42,293 bases of DNA from Armatimonadota bacterium (GTDB lineage Bacteria; Armatimonadota; Fimbriimonadia; Fimbriimonadales; GBS-DC), in assembly GCA_030550775.1 (NCBI GenBank), contig JAUQOS010000011.1:1-42293 (forward strand), in the 5' to 3' direction. Shown here one piece after another: positions 1-5,019 of the stretch (its first letter is position 1; every line of letters begins with the position of its first letter). The translations under genes were made by a program, and so were the position numbers. The notes beneath the pieces were generated by a model that saw only the letters and a list, made by a program, of their open reading frames with translations, was not told the origin of the DNA and made no database searches.

Positions 1-93
1 GTGGTGGGGGGTTAGCCCATCACGGTTGCCATGGCGGAAATAGCTGGGCGGGGGCATATGTAGACATTTACAGTAGCGGTTTGGGGCACAAGC

Positions 94-192
94 AAATGAA
101 TTCGCAACCGTACACTCGAGAAACCCCGCCTTCGCGGGGTTCGAGAACCCGCGTAGGCGGGTTTTTCGAGTGTGTGGGTACGCGAATTCATT
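94..192. repeat. Long inverted repeat (palindromic element, family Q)
   Basis: The arms AATGAATTCGC...CACTCGA (from 94) and TCGAGTG...GCGAATTCATT (to 192) are complementary over about 26 nt with a few mismatches. Between them are two small hairpins, AACCCCGCC/GGCGGGGTT-like at 122-141 and AACCCGC/GCGGGTT at 146-163. The nested-hairpin plan recurs elsewhere in the window. No gene is visible across 1-593; the short reading frames here are by-products of the repeats. Confidence 0.75.
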
Positions 193-225
193 CGCCAGAG
201 GCTATCTCGGCGTAGGCACAACGGT

Positions 226-349
226 CAACTATTGATTCAAACCCCTTAAGGTCGTTCCTGTGCAAACAAAGCCGATCTGCGTCGGCTATAGCCCGCGGAG
301 GCGGGCTTGGGTTGCACAGGAACGGCCTGAGGTTTGAATCAATGGTTGA
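226..349. repeat. Long inverted repeat (palindromic element, family Q)
   Basis: The left arm begins CAACTATTGATTCAAACC and continues to GTTCCTGTGCAA; the right arm ends TTGAATCAATGGTTG. They pair over about 38 nt with few mismatches. The centre holds GCCGA...TCGGC and GCCCGC/GCGGGC hairpins. The motif GCAGGCGGGCTT followed by CAGGAACGG is shared, with small changes, with the element at 21407-21520. Confidence 0.75.
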
Positions 350-363
350 TCAGACGGGCGCTC

Positions 364-457
364 ACCCCCTCCTTCAGGTTCCCCCTCCTGCGTAGGGGGG
401 AACCGAGTGCGTTTTTCGGTTCCCCTCGCTAAGCGAGGGGAACCTTACGGAGGGGGT
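364..457. repeat. Double-hairpin palindromic repeat (family P)
   Basis: The outer arms ACCCCCTCC and GGAGGGGGT enclose two hairpins. The first is GGTTCCCCCT/AGGGGGGAACC and the second GGTTCCCCTCGC/GCGAGGGGAACC, the latter perfect. Related elements lie at 3055-3143, 29737-29782 and 42189-42270. Confidence 0.75.
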
Positions 458-595
458 AAGGGGTTTGAGGAAGCCGAGTTGGTTGTCGGCACAGCCGAGT
501 TGAACCTACGCGTTGTACCCTTATTAGGCCGAAAGGAGGGGGTTAGGCGTTTCTCTGGAAGGTTCTCTATGTGCGAGTGGAGAAACTTGGCGCAT

Positions 596-603
596 GGTAT
601 ACT
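596..603 (+). promoter_or_regulatory. GG-extended -10 element, leaderless promoter of the Gfo/Idh/MocA gene
   Basis: GGTATACT lies 8 nt before the ATG at 612, so the predicted transcription start falls on or within about 2 nt of that codon. No clear -35 box is seen. The element overlaps a possible earlier in-frame ATG at 594, which argues against that start. Confidence 0.6.
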
Positions 604-611
604 CACCTCCA

Positions 612-1580
612 ATGCAAAGCCCGTTGCGGATTGGCTTGATTGGCGCAGGCGGTATCGGACGCCACTTAGCGTGGCAACTGCGCCCCTTGAGCGAAGCGGT
701 ACTGGTAGGCGTGTACGACGCGAACGCAGAATTAACCCAACGCGCCGCCCAAGAGCTGGAGGTGACCCCCTACGACACAGTGGATGCCTTGCTGCAGGAT
801 GCCCAAGTAGAGGCGGTGATTCTGGCCACGCCTCCCCACACGCACTACGAACTCGGCTTACAAGTGCTGCAGCACGGCAAGCACCTGTTTTGCGAGAAAC
901 CTCTTGCACTCACGGTGGAGCACTGCGATGCGCTGCTGGAGGCGGCACGCGCTGCACAACGAGTCTTGATGGTGGGGCAAGTGTTACGCCTGTTTCCGCT
1001 GTTTTGGCAGTCGAAGCAGTGGCTACAGGAGGGCGTCATCGGCGAGCCGATAGCGGTGAACCTGCAGCGGCGGGGCTACGAGATTAAGCTGTTCCGCGAG
1101 GGCTGGCGCGCAGATCCTGCCCAAAGTGGGGGCGTGCTGCTGGAGATGAACGTGCACGAGCTGGACTACCTGCGCTGGCTGCTGGGCGACTTTGAAGTGG
1201 TGGCTGCCCAAGGGCATCAACCGTTTGCCGAGCCGAACTTCGTGCAGCAGTGGAGCGCGCTCCTGCGCTTCCAAAATGGAGCGACCGCCACCGTGGAAGC
1301 GAGCATCATAGATCCGCTGGGAGGCTACACGGTGCGAATCGTGGGCACTGAAGGCGCGTTGGAACACACAGGCTTTAGCGGCACCATCCGCTACAAGCGC
1401 ACCGACGGACAGGAGATGAGCCTAACCCCCGAGGAAATCGGCACGCCTGAACCATTCCTGTGGGAGTTGCGCTTTTTTGTGCGGGCGGTGCTCTATGGCG
1501 AGACGCCCCCATTTGACGGCTACGACGGACGGATGGCGGTGGCAAACGCCCACGCGGTGCTGAGCAAGATGAGTTTATAA
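612..1580 (+). CDS. Gfo/Idh/MocA family NAD(P)-dependent oxidoreductase
   Basis: Predicted cytoplasmic dehydrogenase of about 322 residues, the usual length for this family, which oxidises or reduces sugars, inositols and related polyols with NAD(P). The N-terminus carries the Rossmann dinucleotide motif GLIGAGGIGRH. The family EKP motif is present in CEKPLALTVEH, and the sequence LLEMNVHELDYLRWL matches the conserved His-containing segment of the C-terminal domain near the active site. The start is placed at ATG 612 because a -10 box ends 8 nt upstream and would overlap the alternative start at 594. It stands alone, between repeat elements, with no pathway neighbours, so the substrate cannot be inferred. 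The family assignment is strong; the specific reaction is unknown. Confidence 0.9.
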   Translation: MQSPLRIGLIGAGGIGRHLAWQLRPLSEAVLVGVYDANAELTQRAAQELEVTPYDTVDALLQDAQVEAVILATPPHTHYELGLQVLQHGKHLFCEKPLALTVEHCDALLEAARAAQRVLMVGQVLRLFPLFWQSKQWLQEGVIGEPIAVNLQRRGYEIKLFREGWRADPAQSGGVLLEMNVHELDYLRWLLGDFEVVAAQGHQPFAEPNFVQQWSALLRFQNGATATVEASIIDPLGGYTVRIVGTEGALEHTGFSGTIRYKRTDGQEMSLTPEEIGTPEPFLWELRFFVRAVLYGETPPFDGYDGRMAVANAHAVLSKMSL

Positions 1581-1610
1581 CGCCTGCGGGGGGCGAATGC
1601 GTCGCCTCAG

Positions 1611-1690
1611 GTTGCGTTCGTCGGTGGGGACGCCGACGCTACGCTTTAGCCTGCGCAGGCGGGCTTGGCTTACAAACGAACTGCTTCTGC
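1611..1690. repeat. Palindromic repeat (family Q)
   Basis: Contains CGTCGG/CCGACG and the perfect palindrome GCCTGCGCAGGC. It shares GACGCCGACGCT, CGCTT and GCGCAGGCGGGCTT with the element at 21447-21500. It lies directly upstream of the leaderless promoter of the Cys-rich gene. Confidence 0.65.
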
Positions 1691-1718
1691 TGTTGATTGC
1701 AGTTGTAAAATCATTTGT

Positions 1719-1726
1719 GGTATCAT
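1719..1726 (+). promoter_or_regulatory. GG-extended -10 element, leaderless promoter of the Cys-rich gene
   Basis: GGTATCAT ends 7 nt before ATG 1734. TTGCAG at 1697-1702, 18 nt upstream of TATCAT, is a weak -35 candidate. Confidence 0.55.
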
Positions 1727-1733
1727 GCTGCTA

Positions 1734-2135
1734 ATGCGCCGTTTGGGGTTGCTGGTGTGGGCGTTATGGTTGATGCTGGCGCCGTTGGGGGCGGCGTGGG
1801 CATACACTTGCATCTGCGCAGCGTCGCTCGCTGTCAAGTGCTGCGCGGAAGCCACTCCAGCGGCATGCTGCCAACCTGAAACCTTAGCTTGCGGCGTGGA
1901 GACAAACGTTCCATGCCCCAACTGCCCCGCCTGCACGCTGGAGGAGGCGAAACCTGCGCCAGCGGCGCAGCTCACGCGCTTCCTGCTGGAGTGGGCAGAT
2001 TGGGTGATAGACGCACCCGCCCCCAACCCCGCCCTTGAGGCAGGCACAGCAACCCAACCGCGCGGGCTACCCACTGTTCGGAACCACTCACCCCCACTCG
2101 TGGCGCACACGCCCCGTGCGCCGCCCCTGTGTTGA
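1734..2135 (+). CDS. Small Cys-rich exported protein, function unknown
   Basis: A 133-residue protein beginning MRRLGLLVWALWLML, a typical signal peptide with a plausible cleavage after AWA. The mature N-terminal half is packed with cysteines: TCIC, KCC, ACC, then CGVETNVPCPNCPAC, ten in about 48 residues, with one more as the last residue. The C-terminal half is Pro/Ala rich and probably disordered. The spacing of the cysteines suggests metal binding or disulfide formation in the periplasm, but I do not recognise a family. The start at 1734 is chosen from the -10 box 7 nt upstream and the signal peptide; in-frame codons back to 1665 lie within a repeat. The next gene also has a CPAC motif just after its signal peptide, which hints at a shared role. 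Confidence 0.65.
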   Translation: MRRLGLLVWALWLMLAPLGAAWAYTCICAASLAVKCCAEATPAACCQPETLACGVETNVPCPNCPACTLEEAKPAPAAQLTRFLLEWADWVIDAPAPNPALEAGTATQPRGLPTVRNHSPPLVAHTPRAPPLC

Positions 2136-2275
2136 GCCAATGCACGCGAGTTGCCCACAGCGCTCGCGACTTTCTCCATAGCTGACGCAGCAGCTCGTTG
2201 CTGCCGCGCACAAGCTTCCCAAAAAACCAAGCTGTGAGCAACCTGCTCACACACAGATTTTAGGCTCAACACAGG
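2126..2275 (+). promoter_or_regulatory. Predicted four-way RNA structure that masks the ribosome binding site of the gene at 2285
   Basis: CCTGTGTTGAGCC at 2126-2138 is perfectly complementary to GGCTCAACACAGG at 2263-2275. Inside this 13-bp closing stem lie three hairpins: CGCGAG/CTCGCG (2145-2150 with 2163-2168), GCAGCA/TGCTGC (2187-2192 with 2199-2204) and TGTGAGCA/TGCTCACA (2233-2240 with 2244-2251, a 3-nt loop). The left strand covers the TGA of the upstream Cys-rich gene (2133-2135). The right strand includes the first three bases of the AGGAGG ribosome binding site (2273-2278) of the following gene. Ribosomes finishing the upstream gene would open the stem, so translational coupling or a ligand-sensing leader are both possible. 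The folding is seen in the sequence; the function is inferred. Confidence 0.5.
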
Positions 2276-2284
2276 AGGTAAACA

Positions 2285-2968
2285 ATGCAATACGGCAAGG
2301 TTATCGCGAGTTTGGCGATTCTGTTCAGCGGGGTGCTTGTTTATGCGCAAGAAGGCTCGGGTGGTTGCCCCGCCTGCATTGTGATTCAATCGCAGCAGCG
2401 CAGCGATGTAGAGGTGGGCTTCGCTGAGCTAACCGTGCCTAAAGGCAAACTTAGCTGGTTCACCATTGGCTCGCCCACCTCAGAAGAGAACCGCTTCCGC
2501 TCCTTCATCAAGACGGGCATCACTAATCGGTTCGACATCGGTATCGGCTACTCGCAGTTCGGCAACCGCACCACCTTACAGACCACCTATCAGCTGGCGC
2601 GTCAAGACGAGGAGTTGCCGTTTAGCTTGCTGGTGGGCTACGGTTTCTCGTCTACCTATTCGCGCGTGCAGGAAGGCGGCTATCTGATGGGTGTGCGCAC
2701 CGAGGGCAACCTTTCGGTGATGGCAGGCTGGCAGCGACTCCGCAACGGACGCGACATCGGTTTTGTTGCTGCCAACTATCGGCTGGACAGCAACACCTCG
2801 CTGATGTTCTACTCGCATCAGGGCGTGATGCCTGGCGAGCCAACGCTGTACAACCTCGCGCTTGTGCGACGCATTGGCGCGTGGAATGTCGGCGTGTGGT
2901 GGTTCCACCCAACCGCCGAAAGCGATGTGGGCATCTCGCTGTCGCGCAGCTTCACGCTGGGGCGATAG
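2285..2968 (+). CDS. Exported beta-strand-rich protein, probably outer-membrane barrel
   Basis: A 227-residue protein with an N-terminal signal peptide (MQYGKVIASLAILFSGVLVYAQ) and a CPAC motif shortly after it. The rest alternates short stretches of aromatic and polar residues, such as FDIGIGYSQFG, FSLLVGYGF, NLSVMAGWQRL and WNVGVWWFHPT, which reads as consecutive antiparallel strands of a small outer-membrane barrel. It ends with SLSRSFTLGR, close to but not an aromatic-terminated barrel signature. A strong AGGAGG ribosome binding site sits 6 nt before the ATG, but it is partly paired in the predicted RNA structure just upstream. The gene follows a Cys-rich exported protein on the same strand, 149 nt away. 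No specific family is recognised. Confidence 0.65.
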   Translation: MQYGKVIASLAILFSGVLVYAQEGSGGCPACIVIQSQQRSDVEVGFAELTVPKGKLSWFTIGSPTSEENRFRSFIKTGITNRFDIGIGYSQFGNRTTLQTTYQLARQDEELPFSLLVGYGFSSTYSRVQEGGYLMGVRTEGNLSVMAGWQRLRNGRDIGFVAANYRLDSNTSLMFYSHQGVMPGEPTLYNLALVRRIGAWNVGVWWFHPTAESDVGISLSRSFTLGR

Positions 2969-2993
2969 CACCACCTGAGAGGGGGCCGTGCCT

Positions 2994-3025
2994 TCCACCG
3001 CGCGCCCCTTGTGGTGGATTTTCCC
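2994..3025 (+). terminator. Weak hairpin followed by a short T run
   Basis: TCCACC at 2994-2999 pairs with GGTGGA at 3013-3018, followed by TTTT. It is 26 nt beyond the stop of the preceding gene. The loop is long and the stem short, so this is tentative. Confidence 0.3.
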
Positions 3026-3054
3026 GCCCTGTGCAAGAGGCATTCTGATTCTTT

Positions 3055-3143
3055 CCCCCTCCTGTAGGTTCCACCCGCTTCGCGATGGGAACCGAACTCT
3101 GAAAGGTTCCCCCTACTGTGTAGGGGGAACCTCATGGAGGGGG
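3055..3143. repeat. Double-hairpin palindromic repeat (family P)
   Basis: Outer arms CCCCCTCC and GGAGGGGG flank two internal hairpins. The second is the perfect GGTTCCCCCTAC/GTAGGGGGAACC. The linker ACCGAACTCTGAAAGG is nearly identical to the linker of the copy at 42189-42270. The following stretch 3144-3282 holds no gene; it contains GCGTAGCGTCAGCG at 3212-3225, a fragment shared with the family Q element at 21447. Confidence 0.75.
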
Positions 3144-3282
3144 TTCTTCGAGAAAAATCAGGCAATCGCGTCCTTGGTTTGGGCTGGGTCTTGTACCCTT
3201 GCCATAAGGGCGCGTAGCGTCAGCGCTCCCGCCGATGAACCTAAAACCATAGCGGCACCCTCGCCAAACATTCCAAAGTCTC

Positions 3283-3290
3283 GGTATAAT
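3283..3290 (+). promoter_or_regulatory. GG-extended -10 element
   Basis: GGTATAAT ends 8 nt before a GTG at 3299, the same spacing as at clear leaderless genes in this window. It could start transcription of the short frame at 3299-3481 or, with a leader of about 175 nt, of the gene at 3475. Confidence 0.5.
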
Positions 3291-3298
3291 CAGCGGGG

Positions 3299-3481
3299 GT
3301 GATACCAATGGCAACTCCTGCCATGCTGCCCGACCCACTGGTCGCTTGTGCAAAGTACAGGGTGCAAAAGCACCGTGTTTGCGAGCCTGACGCAGGTAAG
3401 TGTGGAATGCCACCGCGAGAAACGATTGGCGCAAAAACTGCGCGAACTGGGCGTAGACCCGACACCCTCGAGCCATGGTAG
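3299..3481 (+). pseudogene. Short frame or decayed gene end upstream of the FG-GAP gene
   Basis: A leaderless-style GTG opens a 60-codon frame whose TAG (3479-3481) overlaps the ATG of the next gene (3475). Its composition is not convincing as protein. In the next frame the stretch CHREKRLAQKLRELGVDP (about 3408-3461) looks like the charged C-terminal tail seen in Uma2 and similar nuclease families, and a single extra base near 3459 would join it to DTLEPW and the TAG. So this may be the decayed C-terminus of such a gene rather than an intact small gene. The family suggestion rests on resemblance of a short tail only. Confidence 0.25.
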
Positions 3482-5019
3482 ACAAACGGCTTCTTTGGGC
3501 AGGCGTAGCACTGGTGGGCGCACTTGTGGGGGGTGTGGTCTTGTTCTGGCGACTGACCCCACGCCCCGAAACCGGTTTTCGCGAGCTGACTGTTAGCAGT
3601 CGTGTGCTTGCGCGGCTCCCTATGAGCGGGGCAGCTGTGTCAATCTTCGGATCGTTCAGCCTTCCTACAGATTTGGATGGCGACGGCATGCCCGAACGGG
3701 TACTGGATGCGGGGCGACCTTTTCCTACGGCAACGACTGTCAGGGGTGGTAGGCTTCCCTACGCCATATCCCTCTGGATTCAGGCTGATGGCACGGTAGA
3801 CACCATCCCGGAAGAAGTTATCTACCCTCTCGATAGCCTCTATGACCCTGGGCTGCCTCCCTTGCGCGAACTAATCGTTCAGAAGCCCAGAAGCACGACC
3901 TACCTGCGCCTGACCCGTCGCAACAACCGCTGGCACACCGAGCTGTTGCGCAGCCCCCAGAACACGACTATCTTTTCCGTCTACTGGGTGGACCGCGATG
4001 GGAACGGTTTTTGCGACGCATTAGCTGTGATCGACGGTCGTAGCACTTATTATCTCGTCCCCAACGCCAAAGGGCAGCTGGAGTGGGTAGCTTTGTCGTA
4101 CTTTCCTGCGTTCAACAGCCTCTTGCTGCCCCAATTTCCAGGAAGCGTCTCGCCTACATTCGCATTTCTCCACCGCGTGTGGCTGGGCGATCTGGATGGC
4201 GATGGTAACCCCGAACAGTTCGATACGCACAGACGCATTGTGCTGCTCTCGCGCGGGCACGCAGTCGCTCTGCCCCACCCAAAGAGCACCGTGGAACAAG
4301 TGTTCGCGGCCGAAATGGACGGGCAAGCGCCGCGCGAGTTGGTATGTGTAGCCGCCGAACCCCACAAAACCACCGTGTATATGTATCATCCTACGGGCAA
4401 GAAACTAACCTTACAGGCCGCTTGGTCGGGCAATCCGCTTGTGGATGTCTACTTGCGCGATTTCGATGGCGACGGACAGGATGAATTGCTAATAGGCACC
4501 GACAACCCCAGCAAAGGCGAATTGCGATTACATCACATTCGCCTTTTTGCGGGAAAGCTGCAGGTTCGACAACGCTCAATCCATGCTCAGCGCAGCAGCT
4601 TGGGAGGCATATCCTTCGACAGATTTCGGTTGCAAACCAAGCTGCCGGCGTTTTCGGTATATGTGCCTCGTCAAAACTTTCTGTTAGCATCTCAGACAAA
4701 CGCCCTTTGCGTGGCGGGTATTCCAAAAGGGGCAACGGATATCCAGCAGTGGCAAGTCGTAACCCTGCGTGGAATGCTGCTGTGGGCAGGCGATTACGAT
4801 GGCGACGGCGCTGAGGAGTTTGTACTGACAGCCGAAGACGCTCGTGGGGGCTGCCAGATTGCGCAGTTTCGGGATGGCGTGTGGTATCTTGCACGGCTCA
4901 AACATCGCGCTCCCGCCACGACTGCTACTGCAGCCCACATTCAAGGCAAGCCCCATCTTGTGATTCTGTATGCGGACGGCACTGTGGAAGCGGTACAACT
5001 GCACCCTACACAACCGTGA
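3475..5019 (+). CDS. Membrane-anchored protein with FG-GAP/VCBS-like repeats
   Basis: A 514-residue protein with one hydrophobic N-terminal segment (LLWAGVALVGALVGGVVLFW) that serves as a signal anchor or uncleaved signal. The exterior part has at least five acidic loops of the type DxDGDGxxE: DLDGDGMPE, DRDGNGFCD, DLDGDGNPE, DFDGDGQDE and DYDGDGAEE. They are spaced along the protein as in calcium-binding FG-GAP/VCBS beta-propellers of the integrin alpha type. Such proteins often mediate adhesion or carbohydrate contact, but no partner can be inferred here. The TGA overlaps the GTG start of glnE by 3 nt, so the two are probably co-translated although their roles look unrelated. No Shine-Dalgarno sequence is seen before ATG 3475. 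Confidence 0.7.
   Translation: MVDKRLLWAGVALVGALVGGVVLFWRLTPRPETGFRELTVSSRVLARLPMSGAAVSIFGSFSLPTDLDGDGMPERVLDAGRPFPTATTVRGGRLPYAISLWIQADGTVDTIPEEVIYPLDSLYDPGLPPLRELIVQKPRSTTYLRLTRRNNRWHTELLRSPQNTTIFSVYWVDRDGNGFCDALAVIDGRSTYYLVPNAKGQLEWVALSYFPAFNSLLLPQFPGSVSPTFAFLHRVWLGDLDGDGNPEQFDTHRRIVLLSRGHAVALPHPKSTVEQVFAAEMDGQAPRELVCVAAEPHKTTVYMYHPTGKKLTLQAAWSGNPLVDVYLRDFDGDGQDELLIGTDNPSKGELRLHHIRLFAGKLQVRQRSIHAQRSSLGGISFDRFRLQTKLPAFSVYVPRQNFLLASQTNALCVAGIPKGATDIQQWQVVTLRGMLLWAGDYDGDGAEEFVLTAEDARGGCQIAQFRDGVWYLARLKHRAPATTATAAHIQGKPHLVILYADGTVEAVQLHPTQP

Noticed and set aside
407-1087. Plus-strand 226-codon frame over the intergenic repeats and the oxidoreductase start
   Set aside because: It overlaps the clear oxidoreductase in another frame, has an Arg/Gly/Ala-rich composition with no family pattern and begins in a palindromic repeat.
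1670-2389. Minus-strand 239-codon frame opposite the Cys-rich gene
   Set aside because: Ser/Ala-rich with no pattern, and it runs antisense over the predicted RNA structure and the start of the outer-membrane-like gene.
4881-5015. Upstream extension of glnE
   Set aside because: These 45 codons lie within the preceding gene and show no GlnE similarity; the GTG at 5016 gives the natural overlap and length.
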